A DNA stretch of 64,000 bases, taken from NCBI RefSeq assembly GCF_023823685.1, contig NZ_JAMXBF010000011.1:186001-250000 (forward strand), written 5' to 3'. This DNA comes from Pseudomonas subflava (lineage in GTDB: Bacteria; Pseudomonadota; Gammaproteobacteria; Pseudomonadales; Pseudomonadaceae). The notes beneath the pieces are model-generated. The model saw only the letters and a program-made list of their open reading frames with translations, searched no databases and was not told the origin of the DNA. This document shows, in pieces, positions 1-8,795 of the stretch. The first letter of the stretch is position 1; the number at the start of each line of letters is the position of its first letter. A program made the position numbers and the translations under genes.

Positions 1-2
1 TG

Positions 3-1079
3 CTCGGCCTGCACGGCTACCGCGCACGCCTGCACGGTCCGCAGGAGGTGATGATCGGCTACTCCGACTCTGCCAAGGACGCCGGCACCACGGCCGCCGC
101 CTGGGCCCAATACCGCGCTCAGGAGGCGCTGGTGAATATCTGTCGTCGTCATGAGGTGGAATTGCTGCTGTTCCACGGCCGTGGCGGCACCGTGGGGCGC
201 GGCGGCGGCCCGGCCCATGCGGCGATTCTTTCGCAGCCGCCAGGCTCGGTGAACGGACGCTTCCGCATCACCGAACAGGGCGAGATGATCCGCTTCAAGT
301 TCGGCCTGCCGGCCCTGGCCGAGCAGAACCTCAACCTGTACCTGGCCGCCGTGCTGGAGGCTACCTTGCTACCGCCTCCCGCACCCGAGCCGGCCTGGCG
401 CGGGGCCATGGATCGCCTGGCCGCCGACGGTGTGGCCGCCTACCGCGCCGTGGTGCGCGAGCACGAGCAGTTCGTCGAGTATTTCCGCCAGGCCACGCCC
501 GAGCAGGAGCTCGGTCGCCTGCCGCTGGGCAGTCGCCCGGCCAAGCGCCGCGCCGGTGGCGTGGAGAGTCTGCGGGCGATTCCCTGGATCTTCGCCTGGA
601 CCCAGACACGCCTGATGCTGCCCGCCTGGCTGGGCTGGGAGCGCGCGCTGGCCAAGGCCATCGACGGTGGCGGGCGTGGCCTGCTGGAAGACATGCGCGA
701 GCACTGGCCGTTCTTCCGCACGCGCATCGATATGCTGGAGATGGTGCTGGCTAAGGCCGACCTGAGCATCGCCACGCTGTACGACGAGAGGCTGGTGGCG
801 GACGAACTGCGACCGCTGGGTGCGCACTTGCGCGACCTATTGTCGCAGTGCCGCAGTCTGGTGCTCGGTCTGACCCATCAGTCCGAGCTGCTCACCCACA
901 GTCCGGAGACCCGCGAGGCCATTACCGTGCGCAACATCTACCTGGACCCGCTGCACCTGCTTCAGGCCGAGCTGCTGGCCCGTTCCAGGCTGCGCGAGAA
1001 TCCGGTGGACAGCCCTCTGGAGCAGGCTTTGCTGGTCAGCGTGGCGGGCATCGCGGCGGGGCTGCGCAACACCGGCTGA
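3..1079 (+). CDS. ppc: phosphoenolpyruvate carboxylase, C-terminal part (5' end outside window)
   Basis: This is the C-terminal 358 residues of PEP carboxylase, which adds bicarbonate to phosphoenolpyruvate to make oxaloacetate and refill the TCA cycle in the cytoplasm. The reading frame is open from the window edge, so the gene starts upstream. Visible family signatures are the glycine-rich catalytic loop [16 protein letters not shown], followed by the stretch ending in [16 protein letters not shown]. The C-terminus carries the conserved [14 protein letters not shown] and ends in AGLRNTG, the usual allosteric-site end of the enzyme. It is followed by adk after 156 bases with no obvious terminator. 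Identity is very secure; only the N-terminal part is missing. Confidence 0.97.
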   Translation, partial: LGLHGYRARLHGPQEVMIGYSDSAKDAGTTAAAWAQYRAQEALVNICRRHEVELLLFHGRGGTVGRGGGPAHAAILSQPPGSVNGRFRITEQGEMIRFKFGLPALAEQNLNLYLAAVLEATLLPPPAPEPAWRGAMDRLAADGVAAYRAVVREHEQFVEYFRQATPEQELGRLPLGSRPAKRRAGGVESLRAIPWIFAWTQTRLMLPAWLGWERALAKAIDGGGRGLLEDMREHWPFFRTRIDMLEMVLAKADLSIATLYDERLVADELRPLGAHLRDLLSQCRSLVLGLTHQSELLTHSPETREAITVRNIYLDPLHLLQAELLARSRLRENPVDSPLEQALLVSVAGIAAGLRNTG

Positions 1080-1883
<804 letters not shown>

Positions 1884-1946
1884 ATAGCTGCGTGGCCCAG
1901 GTGTAGCTGGAGGTAGCTCTAGCTCGCCGATCACATCGCTCGCTCG

Positions 1947-1971
1947 ACGGCCCGCAATCGCGGGCCGTTGG
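1947..1971 (+). terminator. hairpin after adk, probable terminator
   Basis: A perfect 9-bp stem (ACGGCCCGC / GCGGGCCGT) around the loop AATC lies 63 bases after the adk stop. The tail (TTGGCGTTTATAATG) is only moderately T-rich and contains a TATAAT hexamer at 1976-1981, which may be the -10 of a tsaB promoter. It therefore looks like a gene boundary, though a weak terminator. Confidence 0.5.
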
Positions 1972-2013
1972 CGTTTATAATGCCGCCCTTTTTCTGCCCG
2001 ACCGGATGCCCCG

Positions 2014-2697
2014 ATGACCACTCTGCTGGCCCTGGATACCGCCACCGAAGCCTGCTCCGTCGCCCTGCTGCACGAGGGCCGGGTGCTCAGCCATTACGAG
2101 GTGATCCCGCGCCTGCACGCCCAGCGCCTGCTGCCGATGGTCCGGCAGATCCTCGACGAGGCCGGCGTGGCGCTGTCGGCGCTGGATGCCATCGCCTTCG
2201 GCCGCGGCCCGGGGGCCTTCACCGGCGTGCGCATCGCCATCGGCGTGGTCCAGGGCCTGGCCTTCGCCCTCGACCGGCCGGTGCTGCCGGTCTCCAACCT
2301 GGCGGTGCTGGCCCAGCGCGCGATGCGCGAGCACGGCGCGCAGCGGGTGGCCGCGGCCATCGACGCCCGCATGGACGAGGTCTACTGGGGCTGCTACCTC
2401 GCCGAGCAGGGTGAAATGCGTCTGCAGGGCGTCGAAGCGGTGCTCGCACCCGAGCGGGCCGAACTGCCGCGCGGCGCGGCGGGCGACTGGTTCGCCGCCG
2501 GCACCGGCTGGGGCACCTATGGCGAACGCATTGCCCTCACTCCGAGCGACAGCGAGCCGGCGATGTTGCCGCATGCCCAGGACCTGCTCAGCTTGGCGAC
2601 ATTCGCCTGGGCGCGCGGCGAGGCATTGCCGGCCGACGAGGCGCAGCCGGTCTACCTACGCGACAACGTGGCCACGCCCAAGGCGCCGCAGTCCTAG
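2014..2697 (+). CDS. tsaB: tRNA threonylcarbamoyladenosine biosynthesis protein TsaB
   Basis: TsaB is the ASKHA-fold partner of TsaD and TsaE in transferring the threonylcarbamoyl group to A37 of ANN-decoding tRNAs. The 227-residue product begins LLALDTATEACSVALL, the typical N-terminal phosphate-1-like motif. It continues with FGRGPGAFTGVRIAIGVVQG, the dimer-interface signature of TsaB. Like other TsaB proteins it lacks the metal-binding histidines of TsaD. It follows adk across a hairpin and has a TATAAT hexamer 32 bases upstream of its ATG. Its place beside ppc and adk fits the order I recall in other Pseudomonas. Confidence 0.93.
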   Translation: MTTLLALDTATEACSVALLHEGRVLSHYEVIPRLHAQRLLPMVRQILDEAGVALSALDAIAFGRGPGAFTGVRIAIGVVQGLAFALDRPVLPVSNLAVLAQRAMREHGAQRVAAAIDARMDEVYWGCYLAEQGEMRLQGVEAVLAPERAELPRGAAGDWFAAGTGWGTYGERIALTPSDSEPAMLPHAQDLLSLATFAWARGEALPADEAQPVYLRDNVATPKAPQS

Positions 2698-2745
2698 GCT
2701 GCCGCTGCGTTGACGCGCCTTTCGTCCGTCACCGGGCTCGGCAAA

Positions 2746-2774
2746 TTGCCATTTTTTTCTGACGCCGCTAAATT
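2746..2774 (+). promoter_or_regulatory. candidate sigma70 promoter upstream of the 113-residue protein gene
   Basis: TTGCCA (2746-2751) and TAAATT (2769-2774) are separated by 17 bases and end 28 bases before the ATG at 2803. They match a sigma70 promoter in five and four positions. Predicted from sequence only. Confidence 0.4.
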
Positions 2775-2802
2775 GCCACCCACGTATTCCGAGCAGTAAC
2801 CG

Positions 2803-3144
2803 ATGCGTATCGACGGCTTCTCCTCCTATCCGCTGGACCGCACCCCCCGCCCGGGCAGCGCGGTCACGCCCTATCGCGAAGCGCAGCGCGAGGTCGAGCA
2901 GCGCCGCGAGCAACCCACGCCGCCGTCCGCCACCCAGGGTTACGAGCAGATCGCCCAGCCGCGTCGAGTGCAGGCCAGCAACGCCAGCAGCGACAACCTG
3001 CCGGCGCGCATGCAGGACAACCTCGCCCAGCAACGCGGCCTCAGCTCGCGCGCCAACCAGGCGCTGGCCGCCTACGGCAACACCGCCGCCTACACCGAAG
3101 ACCGCGACGCCAGCGAAGTACTGGGCCTCGACCTCTACGCCTGA
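2803..3144 (+). CDS. small hydrophilic protein, function unknown
   Basis: I do not recognise a function. The 113-residue product is rich in Arg, Gln, Pro, Ala and Ser. It has no signal peptide or membrane segment, so most of it (about residues 1-80) is probably disordered. The C-terminal 35 residues look more ordered and helical, from GLSSRANQALAAYGNTA to EVLGLDLYA. The stop overlaps the start of the DUF72 gene (TGATG), so the two are probably translationally coupled. Codon use is the same high-GC style as the neighbours, which supports a real gene. A candidate promoter lies just upstream. Confidence 0.75.
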   Translation: MRIDGFSSYPLDRTPRPGSAVTPYREAQREVEQRREQPTPPSATQGYEQIAQPRRVQASNASSDNLPARMQDNLAQQRGLSSRANQALAAYGNTAAYTEDRDASEVLGLDLYA

Positions 3145-4004
3145 TGCTGCCTTATTTTCTCGGCTGCCCGTCGTGGAACGAGCCGGCCTGGCGCGGTTCC
3201 TTCTATCCCTCCGATCTGCGTCCCTCCGAGACCCTGGCGCGCTACGCCGCCACTTTCAACGCGGTCGAAGGCAATACCACCTTCTATGCCCGACCGTCGC
3301 CGCAGACGGTGCAGCGCTGGGCCGAGCAGATGCCGGCGCACTTCCGCTTCTGCGCCAAGCTGTCGGGTGACATCAGCCATGCCGGCGACCTGCGTGAACA
3401 CTTCGCCGCCACCGCCGACTTCCTCGCCCTGCTGGCGCCGCTCGGCCAGCGCGTCGCGCCGCTCTGGCTGCAGCTGCCGGCGGCTTTCGGGCCGTCGCGC
3501 CTGGGCGAGTTGTTGAGCTGGCTGGACGAGTTCACCGAGCGCGCCATCGCGGTGGAGCTGCGTCACCCCGCGTTCTTCGCCCGCGGCGAGGACGAGCGCC
3601 TGCTCAACCGCGCGCTGCAGGCGCGCGGCGTGGAGCGTATCTGCCTGGATTCCCGCGCGCTGTTTGCCTGCACCTCGCGGGACCCCGCCGTGCTGCATGC
3701 CCAGTCGAAGAAACCGCGCCTGCCGGTGCGCCCGACCGCGTTCAGTGCTCATCCGCAGCTGCGCTTCATCGGCGGCCCGGACCTGGAGGCGAACCAGGCG
3801 TTCCTCGAACCCTGGCTGGACAAGGTTGCCGCCTGGATCGAGCAGGGGCTGGCACCGCATGTGTTTCTGCACACGCCGGACAATCATCTGGCCGCCGCTC
3901 AGGCCCTGCGTTTCCACGCCAGCCTGAGCGAGCGCCTGCCCGGAATGCCGGCGCTGAACCTGACGGCGGCGGAACCGGCGGCGGAGCAGCTGGGTCTGCT
4001 CTGA
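3144..4004 (+). CDS. DUF72 (YecE-like) TIM-barrel protein
   Basis: The 286-residue protein belongs to the DUF72/YecE family, predicted TIM-barrel proteins without an established reaction. Signs are the N-terminal LGCPSWNEPAWRGSFYP, followed by FNAVEGNTTFYARPSPQTVQRWAEQMP and FRFCAKLSGDISH, all typical of the family. The later EFTERAIAVELRHPAFF and VFLHTPDNHLAAAQALRFH are also typical. The stop of the preceding small gene overlaps its ATG. It ends 69 bases before the next gene. The family assignment is secure, the biochemical role unknown. Confidence 0.88.
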   Translation: MLPYFLGCPSWNEPAWRGSFYPSDLRPSETLARYAATFNAVEGNTTFYARPSPQTVQRWAEQMPAHFRFCAKLSGDISHAGDLREHFAATADFLALLAPLGQRVAPLWLQLPAAFGPSRLGELLSWLDEFTERAIAVELRHPAFFARGEDERLLNRALQARGVERICLDSRALFACTSRDPAVLHAQSKKPRLPVRPTAFSAHPQLRFIGGPDLEANQAFLEPWLDKVAAWIEQGLAPHVFLHTPDNHLAAAQALRFHASLSERLPGMPALNLTAAEPAAEQLGLL

Positions 4005-4073
4005 CAGGGGCGCTTTCGGCTGCGCTGCGAAGCGGCTAGGGTTGCTCCATCCGTCAGCGCAAGGAGCAACGAG

Positions 4074-4898
4074 ATGAGTACGCAGCGAGAGCGTGGCGAG
4101 GCCTTCCAGGCCCTGCACCAGGGCGATAACCTGCTGGTTCTGCCCAACCCGTGGGATGCAGGCTCGGCAAAGATGCTCGCGCACCTGGGCTTTCGCGCCC
4201 TGGCCACCACCAGCGCCGGCCTGGCCTTCACCCTGGGGCGCCGCGACGCCGAAGGCGCGGTTGGGCGCGACGAGGCGCTGGCCAACGCCCGGGCCATCGT
4301 CGAGGCCACCTCGCTGCCAGTGGCGGCCGATCTGGAGAACGGCTACGGCGATGCCCCCGAGGATTGCGCTGAAACCATCCGCCTGGCCGCGGCGGCGGGC
4401 CTGGTCGGCGGCTCCATCGAGGATGCCAGCGGCCGCGCCGATGATCCGATCTACCCGCTGGACCTGGCGGTCGAGCGGGTGCGCGCCGCGGTGCAGGCCG
4501 CGCGCGGCCTGGATTTCCCTTTCGCCTTCGTGGCCCGGGCGGAGAACTTCCTGCACGGTCGCGCCGATCTGGACGACACCATTCGCCGCCTGGTGGCCTA
4601 TGCCGAGGCCGGCGCCGATGTGCTCTATGCGCCGGGCCTGCGCAGCCGCGACGAGATCAAGGCGGTGGTCGAGGCGGTCGCGCCCAAGCCGGTCAACGTG
4701 CTGGTCGGCTCGCCGAGCCTGCGCCTGTCGCTGGCGGAACTGGCGGAGCTGGGCGTGAAGCGGGTCAGTGTCGGCTCCAATTTGGCGCGGGTGGCATACG
4801 GCGAGTTCTTCTTCGCCGCCGGTGAGCTGGCCAAGGGCAGTCTGGTCGCCATGGGCGAGGCGATGCCGTTCGACGAGCTCAACGATCTGTTCCGCTGA
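4074..4898 (+). CDS. isocitrate lyase/PEP mutase superfamily protein
   Basis: The 274-residue enzyme has the phosphoenolpyruvate mutase / isocitrate lyase fold: LLVLPNPWDAGSAKML near the N-terminus, LPVAADLENGYGDAP (metal-binding Asp/Glu loop) and GGSIEDASGR. FAFVARAENFLHG and ADVLYAPGLRS follow. The Cys-containing KKCGH-type loop of true isocitrate lyases is absent, so it is more likely a lyase or hydrolase of another 2-oxo acid, as in the oxaloacetate decarboxylase or methylisocitrate lyase relatives. The upstream AAGGAGCAACGAG is a strong ribosome binding site. The extensin-like gene follows after 2 bases, so they may be cotranscribed. Confidence 0.85.
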   Translation: MSTQRERGEAFQALHQGDNLLVLPNPWDAGSAKMLAHLGFRALATTSAGLAFTLGRRDAEGAVGRDEALANARAIVEATSLPVAADLENGYGDAPEDCAETIRLAAAAGLVGGSIEDASGRADDPIYPLDLAVERVRAAVQAARGLDFPFAFVARAENFLHGRADLDDTIRRLVAYAEAGADVLYAPGLRSRDEIKAVVEAVAPKPVNVLVGSPSLRLSLAELAELGVKRVSVGSNLARVAYGEFFFAAGELAKGSLVAMGEAMPFDELNDLFR

Positions 4899-4900
4899 GG

Positions 4901-5590
4901 ATGGCTCGCGCGTTCTGGCTGATGGTGTTGGCGCTGCTGATCGGCGCCCCGCTGGCGGTGTACCAGGGCTGGTTGCAGGTGCCGCCGCGCTGGAATCCCT
5001 GGGCGCCGCTGGACGTGCGCCAGCAACCGGGCCTGCTCACCGGCTACAAGCTCATGCGCTTGCAACAGGACCCCGAGCTCTGTCGCCTGGCGCTGGACAG
5101 CAGCGTGTTGCGCTACAGCGCCGTGGCCGACAGCGAGCCGGCCAAGGGCTGCGCGGTGGAGAATGGCGTGCGGGTGCAGCGCGCCGGCGTGCAGTTCAGC
5201 TCGAGCTTTCTCGCCACCTGCAAGCTCGCCGTGGCCTATGCGCTGTTCGAAGAACACGGCCTGCAGCCCGCGGCCCGGCGCGCCTTCGGTCAGCCGGTGG
5301 CGCGGGTCGATCACCTCGGCAGCTTCGCCTGTCGCAATATCGGTGGCAGTCAGCGCCGCAGCCAGCACGCCAGCGCCAACGCGCTGGACATCGCCGGCTT
5401 TCGCCTGAAGGACGGCCGGCGCATCAGCGTCGCCCGGCACTGGGGCGGGGAGGGCGCCGAGGCGCAGTTTCTGCGTGAGGTGCGCGACGCGGCCTGCGAC
5501 AGCTTCAAGGTAACGCTCGGGCCGGACTACAACGCCGCCCACCGCGACCACTTCCATCTGGACATGGGGCTGTTCAGCCTGTGTCGCTAG
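4901..5590 (+). CDS. extensin-like family protein with M15-type peptidase residues
   Basis: The 229-residue protein starts with a membrane anchor or uncleaved signal (about residues 4-22, FWLMVLALLIGAPLAVYQG), so its main domain should face the periplasm. The remainder matches the bacterial extensin-like C-terminal family. It has paired cysteines (for example SFLATCKLAVAYAL and GSFACRNIGG), QHASANALDIAGF and, near the end, HRDHFHLDMG. The H-x6-D and HxH arrangement is that of M15/LAS zinc peptidases, which often cut peptidoglycan peptides. That activity is my inference. It follows the PEP-mutase-like gene by 2 bases. Its TAG stop shares the palindrome CTAG with the convergent gene on the other strand. 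Confidence 0.85.
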   Translation: MARAFWLMVLALLIGAPLAVYQGWLQVPPRWNPWAPLDVRQQPGLLTGYKLMRLQQDPELCRLALDSSVLRYSAVADSEPAKGCAVENGVRVQRAGVQFSSSFLATCKLAVAYALFEEHGLQPAARRAFGQPVARVDHLGSFACRNIGGSQRRSQHASANALDIAGFRLKDGRRISVARHWGGEGAEAQFLREVRDAACDSFKVTLGPDYNAAHRDHFHLDMGLFSLCR

Positions 5591-6099
5591 CGGAGTGGTA
5601 GCGGCTCGTCGAGGTCCGCCAGCGTGGCGGCGAGCAGGGTGACGCCGCCGTAGGCGGTGAGCGCCTGGTGGGTAGGCGGGGGCGGGCTCTGCAGATTGCG
5701 TCGGCGGCTGCCGGCGGTTTCCAGTCGCGACAGGCGCCATTGCTGGATCAGGTCATCTTCTTCGACCGCCGCCGCGGGTTGCTGCAACGCGCCGGAGGCC
5801 AGGCCCAGCGCCAGCGGATCGAACGAACGCCCGCGGCGCAGTTCCTCGGCGCCAAGCGACCAACTGCGCTGTTGCAGCACTCCGCGAAAATCCTCCAGCC
5901 AGGCCTCGGTCGCCGCGTGGTCCGGCTCGGCCTGTGCGGCGTCGGCCGTTTCCGCGTTTTCCTGGGCGTCCTCGGCCGGCTTCGGCAGCAGCGACTGCAG
6001 CAGGCGCTGGTAGTCGAATGCCTCGCGCACGCCCGCTTCCCACCGGCGAGCCAGCAGGAAATCGGTTTGGCTGGAGAGAGCGTTGGACCGCAGTGACAT
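5587..6099 (-). CDS. hypothetical protein, function unknown
   Basis: This 170-residue protein is not recognised. It has no signal peptide and no membrane segment. The middle (about residues 45-65) is an acidic Ala/Glu/Asp-rich stretch, and the C-terminal third contains a proline run (QSPPPPTHQAL). I start it at MSLRSNALSSQ (6099) rather than further upstream, because a longer reading frame would run into rsmJ antisense to that gene. It is divergent from rsmJ (79 bases apart) and convergent with the extensin-like gene, sharing the last 4 bases. A protein of this size at this position occurs in other Pseudomonas as far as I recall. Confidence 0.7.
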   Translation of the reverse strand: MSLRSNALSSQTDFLLARRWEAGVREAFDYQRLLQSLLPKPAEDAQENAETADAAQAEPDHAATEAWLEDFRGVLQQRSWSLGAEELRRGRSFDPLALGLASGALQQPAAAVEEDDLIQQWRLSRLETAGSRRRNLQSPPPPTHQALTAYGGVTLLAATLADLDEPLPLR

Positions 6100-6178
6100 G
6101 GCAGCAGGGACGACGTGGCAGAATAGGGCGCTTACCCTTGTTATCGGCCGCGTGCCGAGTCCTTGAGCGATTTCTCCC

Positions 6179-6958
6179 ATGACCGATGGACAACCCGCCC
6201 CGCGCATCAGAGTCGAGGCGCTGCACCCGATGTTCGACGAGGCGGCCAGCCGCTGGGCCGAGCTGCTCGGCCTGCCCAGCACGGGCGATGCCGAGTTCGC
6301 CCTGCAACTGGGCGAGGACGGGCTGCAGCTGGCGGAACTGGGGCCGCAGGCGCCGGGGCCGGTGCGGGTGGACTTCGTCGAGGGCGCCGTGGCCCATCGC
6401 CGCGTGTACGGCGGTGGCAGCGGGCAGATGATCGCCAAGGCGGTCGGCATCCAGCCCGGCGTGCGACCGAGCGTGCTGGACGCCACGGCCGGGCTGGGAC
6501 GCGACGCCTTCGTGCTGGCCAGCCTGGGCTGCGACATGACGCTCAGCGAGCGCCAGCCGATCATTGCCGCCCTGCTCGAAGATGGCCTTGCGCGCGCCGC
6601 GCGCGATGCCGAGGTGGCGGTCATCGCCGCGCAGATGCGCCTGTTGCGCGGCAACGCCATCGAGCTGATGCGCGACTGGCAGGGCGAGCCGCCGCAGGTG
6701 ATCTACCTCGATCCGATGTTCCCGCACCGCGACAAGAGCGCGCTGGTGAAGAAGGAGATGCGCCTGTTCCGCCCGCTGGTGGGCGACGACCTGGACGCCC
6801 CGGCGCTGCTCGAGGCGGCGCTGGCGTTGGCCAGCCACCGGGTGGTGGTCAAGCGCCCGCGCAAGGCGCCGATCGTCGAGGGTGCCAAGCCGAGCTACGC
6901 GCTGGAGGGCAAGTCCAGCCGCTACGACATCTATCCGAAGAAGGCCTTGAAGCCCTAG
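6179..6958 (+). CDS. rsmJ: 16S rRNA (guanine1516-N2)-methyltransferase
   Basis: RsmJ methylates N2 of G1516 in 16S rRNA using S-adenosylmethionine. The 259-residue product has [20 protein letters not shown], the family-specific stretch. This is followed by SAM motif [18 protein letters not shown] and the catalytic-type motif [20 protein letters not shown]. It also has [10 protein letters not shown] and ends [14 protein letters not shown], both typical of RsmJ. It is convergent with the TetR-type gene, the two stops sharing a CTAG. Confidence 0.95.
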   Translation: MTDGQPAPRIRVEALHPMFDEAASRWAELLGLPSTGDAEFALQLGEDGLQLAELGPQAPGPVRVDFVEGAVAHRRVYGGGSGQMIAKAVGIQPGVRPSVLDATAGLGRDAFVLASLGCDMTLSERQPIIAALLEDGLARAARDAEVAVIAAQMRLLRGNAIELMRDWQGEPPQVIYLDPMFPHRDKSALVKKEMRLFRPLVGDDLDAPALLEAALALASHRVVVKRPRKAPIVEGAKPSYALEGKSSRYDIYPKKALKP

Positions 6959-7593
6959 GGGCGATAGGCGCGCACGAACAGCCGCACCACTTCCTGAACG
7001 TGTTCCTCGGCCTCCTGCCTGCCGAGCGGCTGGGCCACGCCCATCAGCAGGCGGAAATGGCAGCCGCCCTTGACCAGGCAGAAGAAATGCTCGGCGGCGT
7101 GCTGAGGATTGTCGATCTGCAACTGCGCGCGGGCATTGGCCTGCTCCAGCAGACGCTGCATGGCGTCGATCACGCGCTGCGGGCCGACATTGAAGAACAG
7201 CTGCGACAGCTGCGGATTCTGCGCGCCCTGGGCGACCATCAGGCGGTGCATGGCCAGGGACTCCTCGCTGTTGATCAGCGCGTTGAAGCCGCGACCGATG
7301 GCCAGCAGGGTCTGCTCGATGCTGTCCTCCGGGCCCAGCTCGAAGAACAGCGGCGGCAGCTGCTCCGCGCACTTGGACTCCACCGCGCAGGCGAACAGCG
7401 TCTCCTTGTCGGTGAAGTGGCTGTACACCGTGAGCTTCGACACGCCGGCTTCCGCGGCGATGGCATCCATGCTGCTGCCGTCGTAGCCGTTCTGGATGAA
7501 CAGGCGCTTGGCCGCCTCGAGAATGGCGAGGCGCTTGGCCGGGTCCTTGGGCCGTCCGGGGCCGCCGCTGGGCTGTAAAGATTTGTCGGACAT
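6955..7593 (-). CDS. mexL: TetR-family repressor, MexL-like
   Basis: The 212-residue protein is a TetR-family repressor. Its N-terminal DNA-binding domain starts [20 protein letters not shown], and the helix-turn-helix is around residues 41-65 ([20 protein letters not shown]). The C-terminal ligand/dimer domain is helical. It is divergent from the mexJK-like pair with a 95-base shared promoter region, exactly the mexL-mexJK arrangement, and 212 residues is the length I recall for MexL. By analogy it should repress both itself and the pump. The inducer is unknown. Confidence 0.85.
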   Translation of the reverse strand: MSDKSLQPSGGPGRPKDPAKRLAILEAAKRLFIQNGYDGSSMDAIAAEAGVSKLTVYSHFTDKETLFACAVESKCAEQLPPLFFELGPEDSIEQTLLAIGRGFNALINSEESLAMHRLMVAQGAQNPQLSQLFFNVGPQRVIDAMQRLLEQANARAQLQIDNPQHAAEHFFCLVKGGCHFRLLMGVAQPLGRQEAEEHVQEVVRLFVRAYRP

Positions 7594-7610
7594 TTTCGGC
7601 TTTTTAATAC

Positions 7611-7662
7611 TGGACTGGTGAGTTCGCTATTTTTACTATACCGGGCAGTATAAGTATTCCAA
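7611..7662. promoter_or_regulatory. overlapping divergent promoters and candidate MexL operator
   Basis: On the minus strand, TTGGAA (7662-7657) and TATAGT (7640-7635) are 16 bases apart and fit a mexL promoter. On the plus strand, TGGACT (7611-7616) and TACTAT (7634-7639) are 17 apart and fit a weaker mexJ promoter. The two -10 regions coincide. They overlap an imperfect palindrome, ACTATAC-N6-GTATAAGT (7635-7655), and an outer pair AATACT (7606-7611) / AGTATT (7653-7658). A repressor bound here could shut off both directions. Confidence 0.5.
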
Positions 7663-7688
7663 GCTCCTTTTGCGCAAGGTCGTCCATC

Positions 7689-8792
7689 ATGCTCCGTCAT
7701 GCTCTGTCCCTCGCTGTGCCGCTGTCGCTGATCTCCCTCCTGGTTGCCTGTGGCAACGATGAAACCGTCGAGGCGCCGATACGGCCGGCGATGGTGGTGC
7801 ATCCGCTGCCGGCGGCGGACGCCGTGGCCACCTACCCAGGCGAGGTGAGGGCGCGCTACGAGCCGGAGCTGGCCTTCCGCATCGGCGGCAAGATCGCCAA
7901 GCGCCTGGTGGACGCCGGCGACCGGGTCAGCAAGGACCAGCCGCTGGCCGAGCTGGACCCGCAGGACGTCAAGCTGCAGCTGGAGGCCGCCCGCGCCCAG
8001 CTCAATGCCGCCGAGGCCAACCTCAAGCTGGTGCGCTCCGAGCGTGATCGCTACAAGACGCTGCTGGCCCGTCAGCTGATCAGTCAGTCGCAGTACGACA
8101 CGGTCGAGAACCAGTACCGCGCCGGCGAGGCGCGGGTGAAGCAGATCCGCGCCGAATTCAACGTGGCCAGTAACCAGGCCGGCTACTCGGTGCTGCGCGC
8201 CTCGCAGGACGGCGTGGTGGCGCGGCGCCTGGCCGAAGTGGGGCAGGTGGTCGCCGCCGGCCAGACGGTGTTCACCCTGGCCGCCGACGGCGAACGCGAG
8301 GTGCTGATCAGCGTGCCGGAGCATGCCCTGGATCGCCTGCGCATCGGCCAGGACGTCGGCATCGAGCTGTGGTCGCAACCGGACAAGCGCTACGCCGGGC
8401 GCATCCGTGAGCTGTCCCCGGCCGCCGATGTGCAATCGCGCACCTTCGCCGCACGGGTCACCTTCAGTGATCCCAAGGTCAAGGCCGAAGTGGGGCAGAG
8501 CGCGCGGGTGGCGATCAAGGCCGATGGCGAGGTGCCGCTCTCGGTGCCCCTGTCGGCCCTCAGCGCGGAGAAGGACCAGCCCTATGTCTGGGTGGTCGAG
8601 CCCGAGGAATCCAAGGTGGTGCGCACGCCCGTGCGGGTGGGCGCCTACGGCCAGGAGCGCGTGTCGGTCCTGGAAGGCTTGAAGGAGAGCGACTGGGTGG
8701 TCGCCGCCGGGGTGCACGTGCTGCTCGATGGGCAGAAGGTGCAGCCGGTGGGGCGCGACAACCGCGTGGTTGCACTGGCCGGCAAGGAGTAA
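7689..8792 (+). CDS. mexJ: RND efflux periplasmic adaptor lipoprotein, MexJ-like
   Basis: This is the membrane-fusion protein that links an RND pump to an outer-membrane channel. The 367 residues begin with a lipoprotein signal whose lipobox LVAC places the lipidated Cys at position 21. The core has the biotinyl-lipoyl halves (AFRIGGKIAKRLVDAGDRV and SVLRASQDGVVARRLAEVGQVV) flanking a coiled-coil hairpin (about residues 95-150), then a beta-barrel domain. The permease gene follows after 3 bases. No outer-membrane factor gene is nearby; MexJK of P. aeruginosa likewise borrows OprM or OpmH. Confidence 0.9.
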   Translation: MLRHALSLAVPLSLISLLVACGNDETVEAPIRPAMVVHPLPAADAVATYPGEVRARYEPELAFRIGGKIAKRLVDAGDRVSKDQPLAELDPQDVKLQLEAARAQLNAAEANLKLVRSERDRYKTLLARQLISQSQYDTVENQYRAGEARVKQIRAEFNVASNQAGYSVLRASQDGVVARRLAEVGQVVAAGQTVFTLAADGEREVLISVPEHALDRLRIGQDVGIELWSQPDKRYAGRIRELSPAADVQSRTFAARVTFSDPKVKAEVGQSARVAIKADGEVPLSVPLSALSAEKDQPYVWVVEPEESKVVRTPVRVGAYGQERVSVLEGLKESDWVVAAGVHVLLDGQKVQPVGRDNRVVALAGKE

Positions 8793-8795
8793 GCC

